Assembly: GCA_910585535.1 (NCBI GenBank)
Contig: CAJUFK010000003.1
Location: forward strand, 44,451 to 83,990
DNA: 39,540 nucleotides
Direction of reading: 5' to 3'
Source of the DNA: an uncultured Angelakisella sp.
GTDB lineage: Bacteria; Bacillota; Clostridia; Oscillospirales; Ruminococcaceae
In this document: positions 1 through 7,911 of the stretch, in pieces
How positions within the stretch are numbered: the stretch's first letter is position 1
How the letters are laid out: the number at the start of each line of letters is the position of its first letter
Notes under the pieces: model-generated
The model's input: the letters and a program-made list of their open reading frames with translations, nothing else
Told to the model about the DNA's origin: nothing
Databases searched by the model: none
Made by a program: the position numbers and the translations under genes

Positions 1-966
1 GGTCCCCTCACCGGCGGGGAGATCGCTCCCCTTGTTTTTCTCTTTGGCCAATTCGGCGTCCACCTGGGCCATCCGCTCCCGGCTCTCCTCGGTGTCAGCA
101 AAGAGGACAAAGGTCTCGGGGGCCTTCCGGCGGCGCAGCTCCTGAACTGCCAGGATCAGCAGCGACCCGGCAAAAAGGACCAGGGCCAGCATCTGGCTGA
201 CACGGAAAGAACCCCACATCAGGCTGTCGGTACGCAGGCCCTCGATGAAGAACCGTCCCAGGCCGTACCAGGCCATATAGCAGAGGCTCACCTGGCCGTC
301 GTACTTCCGCCGGGGGGTGACGACAAAGGCCAGGAACAGGAAACCCAAAAGGTTCCAGCAGAACTCGTAAAAGAAGGTGGGATGCACCGGCACTGTGGGA
401 TCCACCAGCACTCCTTGGGCCGCCAGCGTATCGCTCATATTAAAGAGGTACCAGGAAACCGTTTTAGAGGTCATTCCCCAGGGGAGGGTGGTGTTGCAGC
501 CAAAGGCCTCCTGGTTGAAGAAGTTCCCCCACCGACCGATGGCCTGGGCCAGGAGCAGCCCGGTGAGGCCGCCGTCCATAACCGGGAGGACGCGGGTTTT
601 TTTTAGTTTGCAGACGATCCATCCGGTCAGCACCGCCCCGATGACCCCGCCGTAGATGGCGATGCCCCCCTCCCGGAAGGCAAAGATCTTTAGGAGGTTA
701 TCCTTGTACCTATCCCATTGGAAGGCCACAAAATAGAGGCGGGCCCCCACCATGCCGCCAATAACCGCCCAAAGGAGGACGTCCAGGCCGTCGTAGGGGT
801 GGACGCCCAGCTGCCGGGCCCGGCGGTGGAAGTACCACATCCCCGCCAAAAAGCCCAGGGCGAAGGTGATGCCGTACCAATAAATGCTGTAGCTCCCAAT
901 GGAAAACGCCACCCGGCTGATCTCAAAGCTGAGGCCAAGGCCGGGAAAGCTGACGATCTCTGACAT
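1..966 (-). CDS. lgt: Prolipoprotein diacylglyceryl transferase (3' end cut by window edge)
   Basis: Lgt transfers the diacylglyceryl group of phosphatidylglycerol to the lipobox cysteine of prelipoproteins, in the cytoplasmic membrane. The 322 codons visible begin at an ATG at 966 preceded by AAAGGAAG. The Lgt signature GRWGNFFNQEAFG lies around residues 143-155 and the late motif YGLGRFFIEGLRTD follows, with several hydrophobic membrane segments. The reading frame is open to base 1, so the stop lies outside; the last visible 40 or so residues are a charged cytoplasmic tail, so most of the protein is present. It follows the ymfH-like gene by 31 bases in the same direction and is probably co-transcribed. 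Lipoproteins it could serve are encoded at 10684, 31609 and 38648. Confidence 0.96.
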   Translation of the reverse strand, partial: MSEIVSFPGLGLSFEISRVAFSIGSYSIYWYGITFALGFLAGMWYFHRRARQLGVHPYDGLDVLLWAVIGGMVGARLYFVAFQWDRYKDNLLKIFAFREGGIAIYGGVIGAVLTGWIVCKLKKTRVLPVMDGGLTGLLLAQAIGRWGNFFNQEAFGCNTTLPWGMTSKTVSWYLFNMSDTLAAQGVLVDPTVPVHPTFFYEFCWNLLGFLFLAFVVTPRRKYDGQVSLCYMAWYGLGRFFIEGLRTDSLMWGSFRVSQMLALVLFAGSLLILAVQELRRRKAPETFVLFADTEESRERMAQVDAELAKEKNKGSDLPAGEGT

Positions 967-997
967 ACGCTTTCAACTTCCTTTCACCCGCCGGCTT

Positions 998-2272
998 TTA
1001 GGCCGGCTTTATCACCGACAGGGCGCCGTACTCCGGGTCCAGATCCTTCCGGAGGCGGGCCTCCAGGCCGGGAAGGGTCAGCTCCTTCACCCAGTCCAGG
1101 ATCTCGTACATATTGTCCATCCCGGAAAAGTGAGCCTGCATCATCATGCTGGCCACCGATTCCACCCGGCTGAAAATGCCGATATACCGGCCGTAAGCGG
1201 CCTTGCGGCACCACCGGAACGCCTCCGGGTCGATGCCCTCCGCCGCCATCCGGCGGATCTCCCGGCAGATTTCGTCATAGACCTTTTGGGGGTCCCGGCT
1301 CTCCCCGCCGAACATACAGCAGAGGTAATCCCGGCCTGCCAGCACCTCGCTGCCGAAGGAGCTGTTGATAAGCCCGCTGTCGTAGAGCCGCCGGTAAAGG
1401 GGACTGCTTTCCCCGCAGAGAATCTCCATCAGCACCTCGTCGGCCAGCTGGCGCTTCATGTTTTCCAGGCTGTCCCCCGCTTCCCCCTTAAAGCCGATCT
1501 GGAACAAAGGGGTGGAAACCGGAAGGGACTGCTCTACATAGTGGCCCGCCACCTCCTGGGGCTCCTCGGCCTTGCGCCACTGGATCTCCACCTTCTCCCC
1601 CACTTGGAGGATCTTGTCGGCGGCCTCCAGAACGTCCTCCGGGCGGAAGTTCCCCGCCACGGTCAGGACCATATTCCCCAGACTGTAGAAGGTGTGGTAG
1701 CACCGATAAAGGAGGTCGGAGGTGATCTCTGCAATGGACTCGGTGGTCCCTGCGATGTCCAGGCGCACCGGGTTTTCCCGGTAAAGGGTCTGGAGAAGGT
1801 TAAAGAGGGACCGCCAGCCCGGATCGTCGTCATACATCCGGATCTCCTGGCCGATGATCCCCTGCTCCTTCTGCACCGTCTCCGGGGTGAAGTAGGGGCG
1901 GGAAACAAAGTCCAGAAGGATCTCAATGGACTCCCGGAAGTTGCCGGTGCAGCTGAACAGGTATGCCGTCCGGTCAAAGGAGGTAAAGGCGTTGGCATTG
2001 GCCCCGGTTTTGGCGTACTTGGCAAAAGCGTCCCCATCCTCGCACTCGAACATCTTGTGTTCCAAAAAATGGGCGATGCCGGGGGGGACCTCCACAAAGT
2101 CCTCCTCCCGCTGGGTCTTAAAGGTGGTGTCGATGCTCCCCACCTTGGCGGAGAACATGGCGTAGGCGGTGGAATATCCCTCCATGGGGCAGAGCAGAAT
2201 GGTAAGCCCCGACCGATGCTCCACCCGCTGGAACCGCTCCCCCAGAACGGGGGAGGAAACAAACTCACTCAT
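998..2272 (-). CDS. ymfH: M16 family metallopeptidase, YmfH-like (catalytic-type subunit)
   Basis: A 424-residue M16 (pitrilysin/insulinase clan) zinc peptidase. The inverted zinc motif HxxEH is intact as HFLEH at residues 68-72, and a distal acidic pair (E136, E143) lies where the third zinc ligand of the family is expected. The start is the ATG at 2272, not the in-frame upstream ATG at 2308, because AAAAGGAGG sits just before it. The start overlaps the stop of the upstream M16 paralogue by 8 bases (ATGAGTGA), a translational-coupling arrangement. In Bacillus the YmfF/YmfH pair is linked to the EF-P modification pathway; that role here is inference. It could also be a general peptide-processing enzyme. 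A GCCGGC palindrome pair spans the stop codon, without a T-run. Confidence 0.9.
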   Translation of the reverse strand: MSEFVSSPVLGERFQRVEHRSGLTILLCPMEGYSTAYAMFSAKVGSIDTTFKTQREEDFVEVPPGIAHFLEHKMFECEDGDAFAKYAKTGANANAFTSFDRTAYLFSCTGNFRESIEILLDFVSRPYFTPETVQKEQGIIGQEIRMYDDDPGWRSLFNLLQTLYRENPVRLDIAGTTESIAEITSDLLYRCYHTFYSLGNMVLTVAGNFRPEDVLEAADKILQVGEKVEIQWRKAEEPQEVAGHYVEQSLPVSTPLFQIGFKGEAGDSLENMKRQLADEVLMEILCGESSPLYRRLYDSGLINSSFGSEVLAGRDYLCCMFGGESRDPQKVYDEICREIRRMAAEGIDPEAFRWCRKAAYGRYIGIFSRVESVASMMMQAHFSGMDNMYEILDWVKELTLPGLEARLRKDLDPEYGALSVIKPA

Positions 2273-3566
2273 CTTCGGAATCCTCCTTTTCCCCTCCCTT
2301 GCTGGCAAGGAAGTAGACGGTATCCAGGGTGACCTTCTTGGCGGCGGCGATGACTTCCTCCCGGGTGATCCCCGCCATAGCGGCGGCCGCCTCCTCCGGG
2401 GTATCGCTCCGGCCCAGAAGGATCTGGGTCAGGTACCAGCTTTCCAGGCCGGAAAGGCTGTCCGGCACCGAATGAAGGCTGTTTACATAGGAGAGCCGGG
2501 CGGACTCCAGCTCCTCGCCGGTAAATTCTCCCTTGGCCACGGCGTCCAGCTGCTCCAGAATGGCGGCCCGGGCCCGGGGCTGATTTTCCCGTTCCACCCC
2601 GATGTCCACCATCATGGCTCCGGTCATCTGGTCAAAACGGGAGGCGCAGTAGTAGCAGAGGCTCTTTTCCTCCCGGACATGGACAAACAGCCGGGAGAAG
2701 GGGCTCCCCCCGTAGAGGAAGCTCATCAGCTTCATGGCGTCGGTCTCCCGCTTATCCGCCAAGCAGCCGGTGCGGAAACCCAGGGCCATCTTGGACTGGG
2801 CGATCTCCATTTCCACCGTCTTCTCCCGGACCGAGGCGGCGGTTTCCACCACCGGTTCCGGGACAAAGGAGGCGGGATGCCGGGGAAGATCCCCGAAGAG
2901 CCGGGCGAACTCCTCCCGTGCGCTGTCCGGAGAACCGCAGCCCACAAAGAGGATCTCTACCTTGGCGGTGTCAATGAGACGGGCGTGCTGCTCCGCCGCC
3001 ATCCGGGGGGTGATGGCCCGGGCCTTTTCCACCCAGCCGTACCGGGGAATCGCCAGGCGGCTGCCCTCGTTCATCAGGGCCCGGCACTGGTTGACGGTGT
3101 AGGCCCGCTTGTCGTTGATCTCCGCCTGGATGGTGTCGATAAGGTTCTGCCGCTCCAGGTCCAGGTCCTCCTGGGGGAAGGCGCCGCCGGTGATGTTAGG
3201 GGCCAGCAGCAGCTCCCCCAGCAGGCGGGCGCACCCGGCGGTGACATCCTCACCGTCCAGGGCAAAGCGGCCGTCGATGCCCACAATGGCGCAGCTGAGG
3301 ACCTGGCGCTCCCCGATCTTCATAACGTCGGCGTTGAGGGAGGCCCCGTACAGCTCGCAAAGGGTCTTGCTCAATTCGGTAAAATCGGGGCATTTTTTGC
3401 TCCCGCGGCGCAGGAGAAAGGGCAGGATGGCGTTTACCGTCGCCGTCTCCTCCTCCAGGGGGGTCAAAAGGTTGATGCTGATAAGGTTATGCTTGAACTT
3501 CCGGTCCTGGATGCTGGTAAAGTAGACTTCGCTGCCCAGCCGGACCCGATCCAGCTTCTGATTCAT
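2265..3566 (-). CDS. ymfF: M16 peptidase-like protein lacking the zinc motif, YmfF-like
   Basis: A 433-residue M16-fold protein, length typical of the YmfF family. At the place where catalytic M16 proteins carry HxxEH this one reads LPFLLRRGSKK (about residues 48-58), so no zinc site is visible and it is expected to be the non-catalytic partner of the next gene, as in other two-chain M16 peptidases. Start ATG at 3566 follows a modest GGGAG ribosome site. It is the first gene of the unit ymfF-ymfH-lgt, with a candidate promoter at 3621-3649. Family assignment is firm; exact substrate is unknown. Confidence 0.87.
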   Translation of the reverse strand: MNQKLDRVRLGSEVYFTSIQDRKFKHNLISINLLTPLEEETATVNAILPFLLRRGSKKCPDFTELSKTLCELYGASLNADVMKIGERQVLSCAIVGIDGRFALDGEDVTAGCARLLGELLLAPNITGGAFPQEDLDLERQNLIDTIQAEINDKRAYTVNQCRALMNEGSRLAIPRYGWVEKARAITPRMAAEQHARLIDTAKVEILFVGCGSPDSAREEFARLFGDLPRHPASFVPEPVVETAASVREKTVEMEIAQSKMALGFRTGCLADKRETDAMKLMSFLYGGSPFSRLFVHVREEKSLCYYCASRFDQMTGAMMVDIGVERENQPRARAAILEQLDAVAKGEFTGEELESARLSYVNSLHSVPDSLSGLESWYLTQILLGRSDTPEEAAAAMAGITREEVIAAAKKVTLDTVYFLASKGGEKEDSEDE

Positions 3567-3620
3567 TCACTCGCTCCCTGTTCTGCTTAGATTTCACGGG
3601 CCGGACCCGCATTTCCTTTT

Positions 3621-3649
3621 ATTATACACAACTCAGGGAGAGATTTCCA
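3621..3649 (-). promoter_or_regulatory. Promoter for ymfF-ymfH-lgt
   Basis: On the minus strand a perfect TATAAT (3626-3621) lies 17 bases from TGGAAA (3649-3644). It sits between the terminator of the preceding gene and the ymfF start, about 55 bases upstream of the ATG. Confidence 0.6.
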
Positions 3650-3702
3650 TAGGGGCGCCCCGAGAAGGGCAGGAGTTTTACAAAAAATTCATGTCTGAAC
3701 AG

Positions 3703-3727
3703 AAAAGGCCGGCACAAAACGCCGGCC
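3703..3727 (-). terminator. Rho-independent terminator of the 3734-4216 gene
   Basis: A perfect 7-bp stem GGCCGGC/GCCGGCC (3721-3727 with 3707-3713) with a 7-base loop, followed on the minus strand by TTTTCTG. It begins 7 bases after the stop codon of the upstream gene. Confidence 0.8.
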
Positions 3728-3733
3728 AATCAT

Positions 3734-4216
3734 TTATCCCATCGAAACCTTTGCCACCTGTTCCTCCACCATCCCGGAGGTCCCGTTCCAGTAATAGGTC
3801 CCGCGGTCCACCTGGACACACCAGGGGGCGTCGGTAAGCAGCTTTACGATCCGGGTGCGCTTCAGCTGTCCGTTGATAGCCCGGAACAACTCGTCCAGGG
3901 TGACGATACGGTTGCTGTTGCTTTGAAGGAACTCCCGCATTTGGAGGAGGAGCTGGGTCTCCATCACCAAGGAGACCGCCTGGGCGGACCGCCTTCTGGG
4001 GGCGGAAGCCTCCGCCTTTTCGGCGGCGGTCTTTTGATAGGCGGCGTACACCGCCTTGATCCGGGTGATAAGCATGGGGGAAAAGTCCTCCCTGCGGCCC
4101 AGCAGCCGGAAGTCGTAGCAGCCCAGATCCCGCATGGTCCGGTAACCATGGGCCGCGCAGTATTCCACAAAGGGCTGGTACAACTCCCGATTGTAAATGT
4201 CTTTAATCTCATCCAT
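3734..4216 (-). CDS. Hypothetical protein, winged-helix-like C-terminus
   Basis: A 160-residue protein I cannot assign to a named family. Residues 1-62 are helical and contain a short LGCYDFRLLGRREDFSPMLI stretch resembling a helix-hairpin-helix-like nucleic-acid binding segment. A charged linker with RRR follows (70-80). Residues 85-145 have the pattern of a winged helix (LDELFRAINGQLKRTRIVKLL then a beta strand ending in GTYYW). The ATG at 4216 is chosen because a strong promoter at 4295-4323 starts the transcript only about 70 bases upstream, excluding a longer frame. The ribosome site (AAAGGA) is 14 bases away, so translation may be weak. It is a single-gene transcript ending at the hairpin at 3703. 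DNA binding is inference only. Confidence 0.75.
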   Translation of the reverse strand: MDEIKDIYNRELYQPFVEYCAAHGYRTMRDLGCYDFRLLGRREDFSPMLITRIKAVYAAYQKTAAEKAEASAPRRRSAQAVSLVMETQLLLQMREFLQSNSNRIVTLDELFRAINGQLKRTRIVKLLTDAPWCVQVDRGTYYWNGTSGMVEEQVAKVSMG

Positions 4217-4294
4217 GTTGTCTTTCTGTGTCCTTTCTTGGGGACCTTTGCCACTGGTCCCTCCGGCCTCTCTTTCCTGTACTTTTACCTTTTT

Positions 4295-4323
4295 ATTATA
4301 CAGGAATTGGTAAAAAAGTTCAA
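4295..4323 (-). promoter_or_regulatory. Promoter for the 3734-4216 gene
   Basis: TTGAAC (4323-4318), 17-base spacer, TATAAT (4300-4295) on the minus strand. A near-consensus sigma-A promoter located between the DUF1963 stop codon and this gene. Confidence 0.8.
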
Positions 4324-4393
4324 TGCAAATTTTGACAGAAAGCGACACAGAAAAAACGCAAAAACCCCTAAAAAGGCACAAACCCCGGGGGAA

Positions 4394-5287
4394 TTATCCG
4401 CATTGCAAAAGGGTCCAGACTTTGTGGAAGCCCCGGTCCGCCAAGTCCTGCTTCCGTATCCAGAAGTAGAGGCAGCCGCAGTCCCCGTACATCAGCTCGA
4501 AGTCCTTCCCGTCGTCCACTGTCCCCATTTGGAACAGGAGGATCCAGTCCTTGGCGGCGGCGTCGATCTCCGCCTGCTCCTCCAGGGAGAGGCCCAAGGG
4601 CCCCCTGCCGCAGTCGTATCCCCGGGCCACCTGCTCGCACTCCGGGGCCATGGGGTTCTGGATAAGGTCGGGGTAGCCCAACAGGTGGCTGGCAAATTCG
4701 CTTGGGCAGCCCCGTTCTTTTTTCATCTCGTCGTAGCGGTCGTAGGCCCCCTCCAGCTGCTCCTGCAATTCCGGGGCCAAAATCTCCAGGTCGCTCCAGT
4801 CGGGGAGGCAGGGGGCCGCCTCCAGCTCCAGGGCCAGCTCCGGCAGGTGGAAGTCCTCCTCCAGCTCCGCCGGGAAGCCGGTCTCCGCCAGGGGGGTCCC
4901 CGCCGGGAACCAGTAGACCCGGGCCCCGCCCCCGTGGGCCGGGCTGTACCCCCAGGGCTGGCTGTCCAGCTCGTAGAAGAAGCTGAGGAGCCCGTCCTTG
5001 GGCAGCAGGCCGTCCCTGTCCAGGGGGGTCAGCTCCCCCAGGTCGATCTGGAGGAGGAAGGAGAGGGGGCAGTCGGCCTTGACCTTGGAGAACTCCTTGC
5101 CGTTGTAGGCCAGCTTTTCCCCGTGGTACCAGGGCCAGTCAAAGTCCGCCGGGAGATGGGGCTTGCCGCCGAACTTGCTTGCCCCCAGGCGGAAGGGCTC
5201 CTCCCCCGGGCGGTACTCCACCCGGATACGGTTCCGGGCCAGCTTTTCCAGGGCCTCCCGGAGGGCCGGGGTCATCTCCTGCTTCAT
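4394..5287 (-). CDS. DUF1963 (YwqG-like) family protein
   Basis: A 297-residue protein matching the DUF1963/YwqG family by its spaced motifs: FGGKPHLPADFDWPW (about 39-53), LSFLLQIDLGEL (about 75-86), GLLSFFYELD (about 98-107) and the C-terminal LLGYPDLIQNPM. The family is cytosolic and of unknown biochemical role; members are often found with SMI1/KNR4 and other proteins in immunity loci of polymorphic toxins, which fits the SMI1-like gene two positions upstream. ATG at 5287 follows AAGGAGG at ideal spacing. It lies 13 bases after the HD-domain gene, so the two are probably co-transcribed. Confidence 0.88.
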   Translation of the reverse strand: MKQEMTPALREALEKLARNRIRVEYRPGEEPFRLGASKFGGKPHLPADFDWPWYHGEKLAYNGKEFSKVKADCPLSFLLQIDLGELTPLDRDGLLPKDGLLSFFYELDSQPWGYSPAHGGGARVYWFPAGTPLAETGFPAELEEDFHLPELALELEAAPCLPDWSDLEILAPELQEQLEGAYDRYDEMKKERGCPSEFASHLLGYPDLIQNPMAPECEQVARGYDCGRGPLGLSLEEQAEIDAAAKDWILLFQMGTVDDGKDFELMYGDCGCLYFWIRKQDLADRGFHKVWTLLQCG

Positions 5288-5300
5288 CGTTCATACCTCC

Positions 5301-5798
5301 TTAGTCCAGGCCGAACATGGTCCGGCAAAGTTCCCGCCCGGTCTCGGTGCGGAAGATCCGTTCCCGGACGGCTTCGATCTCCTCCCGTGGGGCGTTCTTC
5401 TCGAAGAGGTTCACCAAAAAGTCGGCCTCCACCAGAATGCGGTAGTCCGCCCCCCGGATGCCGCTGTAGGTGTGGTGGCGGCCCACCAGCCAGGCGGCCC
5501 GGCGGGTCAGGTCCTCCGGAAAGCCCAAGCGGGAGAGCAGCTCCTCCGCCGCCGGGGGGCCCAGCTCCTCCTGAAGCCTGCCGTTGCTATATCCGTACTG
5601 CTTTTCCGCCAGCCGGATACCGATGTCGTGGACGTAGGCGGCGGCCTCCAGGGTCTCCAGCTCCGCCCCTGTCAGGCCCTCCTCCAGCCCGATGTACCGG
5701 GCCAGGGCGTGGACCTTGATGAAGTGCTGGATGCGTTTGGGGTCCCCGGCATTGTGGGCAATCATTGCGCCAAGGAGGGTGTCCAGGCGGTCGGTCAT
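5301..5798 (-). CDS. HD-domain protein (putative phosphohydrolase)
   Basis: A 165-residue single-domain HD superfamily protein. The metal-binding pattern is visible as H25/H30 (IQHFIKVHAL), the HD doublet at 57-58 in AAAYVHDIG, the later RHH in WLVGRHHTYSG and an Asp in VEADFLVNL. HD proteins hydrolyse phosphate esters of nucleotides or related compounds; the substrate cannot be told. The ATG at 5798 is preferred over that at 5807 because AAAGG overlaps the upstream ATG but stands 9 bases before the downstream one. Next gene: DUF1963, 13 bases on. Confidence 0.85.
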   Translation of the reverse strand: MTDRLDTLLGAMIAHNAGDPKRIQHFIKVHALARYIGLEEGLTGAELETLEAAAYVHDIGIRLAEKQYGYSNGRLQEELGPPAAEELLSRLGFPEDLTRRAAWLVGRHHTYSGIRGADYRILVEADFLVNLFEKNAPREEIEAVRERIFRTETGRELCRTMFGLD

Positions 5799-5917
5799 GG
5801 GGATCATCCTTTCCCTAAAAATACATACTTGGCCCCTTCAAGGGCCTTCGTTATACGCTGAAAGGGCGAACGCCCCGTGGGCGGTGTTTTTATTTGCTGT
5901 TCCAGGATATAGTCCTG

Positions 5918-6586
5918 CTACAGTTCTTCCCGGCTGGGGAACCTAGCCTCGTCCTCGTCCAAAAAGTCGCCGGTGCAGACAAAGCGGAGAAAGTCGTAAA
6001 AGTCGTTGCAGATGTACAGGCAGTTTCGCTCCATGTAAGCCCGGACCTCGGACCGGCTGTCCCAGTGGACCCCGCCTACGATCATCATATCGTAGACTCC
6101 TTCCTCGTGGATGGCGACAATGCCGCCCTTCACCAGGTCCAGGTAGGTCAGGTAGCCGTAGAGGTTGCCCACCAGGAGAAAGCCTGCCTCCAGAAAGCAG
6201 GGACACTCCTCCTCCGTTTTCTGCTCCCTTTGGAGGGTGGTCAAAAACTCCGCTCCGGTGTTCCCGGCAATGTTGTGCCACTCAAATTCCACCGTGGGGC
6301 CGACGTCATCGTCGGGGCGGGGGACATACCCGCCCGTTTCCCGGGAATAGGTCCGGGGCCAGGAACAGCCGAAGGAATCACCGCAGACCGACACCAGGAC
6401 GGTAAGGTCGGTGGGCATTTTGCAACTTTGCAGAAATTCCCGGTAGGGCTCGGGGAGGGAATAGCCCAAGCCCTTCTCGATCTCCGCCAGGTCCTCCCCG
6501 GTGAGAGGGGATCCCTCCGGCGGTTCGCTCCACCCCAGGGGTTTGCGTTCCCGCAGAATGTTAAGGTACTGCTTCGCTGTTGTCAT
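5918..6586 (-). CDS. SMI1/KNR4 (SUKH) family protein
   Basis: A 222-residue SUKH-superfamily protein. The diagnostic N-terminal segment is at about residues 28-55: LTGEDLAEIEKGLGYSLPEP followed by YREFL. The C-terminal half has the beta-rich continuation (FLLVGNLYGYLTYLDL, GGIVAIHEEGVYD). Bacterial SUKH proteins are commonly immunity proteins for contact-dependent or polymorphic toxins, but orphan copies are frequent and no toxin gene is visible here. ATG at 6586 follows AAAGGAGG. It lies 82 bases downstream of tsaD in the same direction, with no terminator between them that I can see, so it may be read from the tsaD promoter. Confidence 0.83.
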   Translation of the reverse strand: MTTAKQYLNILRERKPLGWSEPPEGSPLTGEDLAEIEKGLGYSLPEPYREFLQSCKMPTDLTVLVSVCGDSFGCSWPRTYSRETGGYVPRPDDDVGPTVEFEWHNIAGNTGAEFLTTLQREQKTEEECPCFLEAGFLLVGNLYGYLTYLDLVKGGIVAIHEEGVYDMMIVGGVHWDSRSEVRAYMERNCLYICNDFYDFLRFVCTGDFLDEDEARFPSREEL

Positions 6587-6668
6587 AGTTAGGCCCTCCT
6601 TTGTTCTGTTTTTACCGCTATGCTCCTATGGCTGTATGGCCGGACTGATTGCCCTTCGTCCGTCCCCC

Positions 6669-7679
6669 TTAAAACTCCTCCCCGATCTCCATGTACGGCC
6701 TGCCGTTGAGGTCCATCCCTGCGGTGTGCCCCGCCAAAAACTCGTAATACCCCTGGGCCCCGATCATTGCCGCGTTGTCCCCGCAAAGAGACAGTTCCGG
6801 CAGGAACAGCTCCCAGCCCTTCTCCCGGCACCCGCGCTCCGCCTGGGCCCTCAGCCAGCTGTTGGCGCTGACTCCCCCGGCAAGAACGATCTTTTTGGCC
6901 CCGGTGTCCCGGGCCGCCGCCTCCAGCTTTTCCCACAGAATCATGCTGACCTTCCGGCAGAAGCTGGCCGCCAGATCCTCCGGCACCAGCTTCTCCCCCT
7001 TCTGGCCGGCATTGTGGCTGAGGTTGATAACCGCCGTCTTGAGACCCGAAAAGCTGAAGTCGTACTTACCCGCCGTATGAGGCGTAGGCAGAGGATACCG
7101 CCCCGGGTCCCCCTGATGGCTAATCCGGTCCAGCTCCACCCCGCCGGGGTAGGGCAGGCCCACGCTCCGGGCCGCCTTGTCAAAGGCCTCCCCGGCGGCA
7201 TCGTCCTGGGTGCGGCCCAGGATCCGGTAGGTGGTGTAGTCCTCCACCTGGGCGATGTGGCTGTGCCCCCCGGAGACGATGAGACAGAGAAAGGGCGGCG
7301 TAAGGTCCGGGTGGGTGAGGTAGTTGGCCGCCACGTGCCCCCGGATGTGATGCACCGGCACCAGGGGCTTCCCCGACGCCATCGCCAGCCCCTTGGCGAA
7401 GTTCACCCCCACCAGCACCGCCCCAATGAGTCCCGGCGCGGCGGTGACCGCGATGGCGTCTGCCTCCGAAAGGGTCATCTCTGCCTGCTCCAGGGCCAGA
7501 CGGACCACCTCTACGATATGCTCGGTGTGGCGGCGGCTGGCAATCTCCGGCACCACGCCCCCGTAGACCCGATGCTCCTGTACCTGGCTGTTGATAACCG
7601 AGGACTGTATCTTCCGTCCGTCCTCCACAACGGCGGCGGCAGTCTCATCGCAGGTGGATTCGATGGCAAGCAGTTTCAT
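6669..7679 (-). CDS. tsaD: tRNA N6-adenosine threonylcarbamoyltransferase
   Basis: TsaD transfers the threonylcarbamoyl group from TC-AMP to A37 of ANN-decoding tRNAs (t6A synthesis), acting with TsaB and TsaE in the cytosol. The 337-residue protein starts MKLLAIESTCDETAAAVV, has the metal-binding HxxxH as HIRGH (H111, H115), the ASKH-fold glycine motifs (VSGGHSH, GGVSANSWLR) and the conserved GEAFDKAARSVGLPYPGG. ATG at 7679 follows AAAAGGAG; longer in-frame starts lie upstream of the promoter and are unlikely. It is divergent from pckA. tsaB, tsaE and tsaC are not in the window; rimI, usually near tsaB, is instead at 22578. Confidence 0.97.
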   Translation of the reverse strand: MKLLAIESTCDETAAAVVEDGRKIQSSVINSQVQEHRVYGGVVPEIASRRHTEHIVEVVRLALEQAEMTLSEADAIAVTAAPGLIGAVLVGVNFAKGLAMASGKPLVPVHHIRGHVAANYLTHPDLTPPFLCLIVSGGHSHIAQVEDYTTYRILGRTQDDAAGEAFDKAARSVGLPYPGGVELDRISHQGDPGRYPLPTPHTAGKYDFSFSGLKTAVINLSHNAGQKGEKLVPEDLAASFCRKVSMILWEKLEAAARDTGAKKIVLAGGVSANSWLRAQAERGCREKGWELFLPELSLCGDNAAMIGAQGYYEFLAGHTAGMDLNGRPYMEIGEEF

Positions 7680-7717
7680 ATGGCGGGCTCCTTTTGTTGT
7701 TATTGTTTGTGTTAATG

Positions 7718-7723
7718 ATAATA
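7718..7723 (-). promoter_or_regulatory. Extended -10 element for tsaD
   Basis: TGG-TATTAT on the minus strand (hexamer 7723-7718), about 40 bases upstream of the tsaD ATG. No good -35 at 17 bases (TTGCAA lies only 14 away), so an extended -10 promoter is the most likely reading. Confidence 0.45.
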
Positions 7724-7826
7724 CCAATTTCCTTTTTTTGCAACGGCAACGGAAAGGTAAAAATTTTCCGGAGGACATCGCCGTTTTTTTAACAAAATAT
7801 CTATTCCTTTTTTGGTAAATCTGTAC

Positions 7827-7832
7827 TATAAT
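7827..7832 (+). promoter_or_regulatory. -10 element for pckA
   Basis: Perfect TATAAT 80 bases upstream of the pckA ATG. The -35 region around 7804 (TTCCTT) is poor, suggesting that the promoter needs an activator or is naturally weak. Confidence 0.55.
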
Positions 7833-7911
7833 AGATTTGATTTCGGCAAAATGGTTGATCGCGGCTGTTTTGCCAAAAACTTCCAGAAAAAAGAGAAAGG
7901 ACGGAGGACTT

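Noticed and set aside
899..2332. Long plus-strand frame opposite the ymfH-like gene
   Set aside because: Shadow of a gene with intact HxxEH motif; product has no family features.
3923..5719. 598-codon plus-strand frame across the DUF1963 and HD genes
   Set aside because: Antisense to two genes with family motifs and good ribosome sites; Pro/Gly/Arg-rich shadow.
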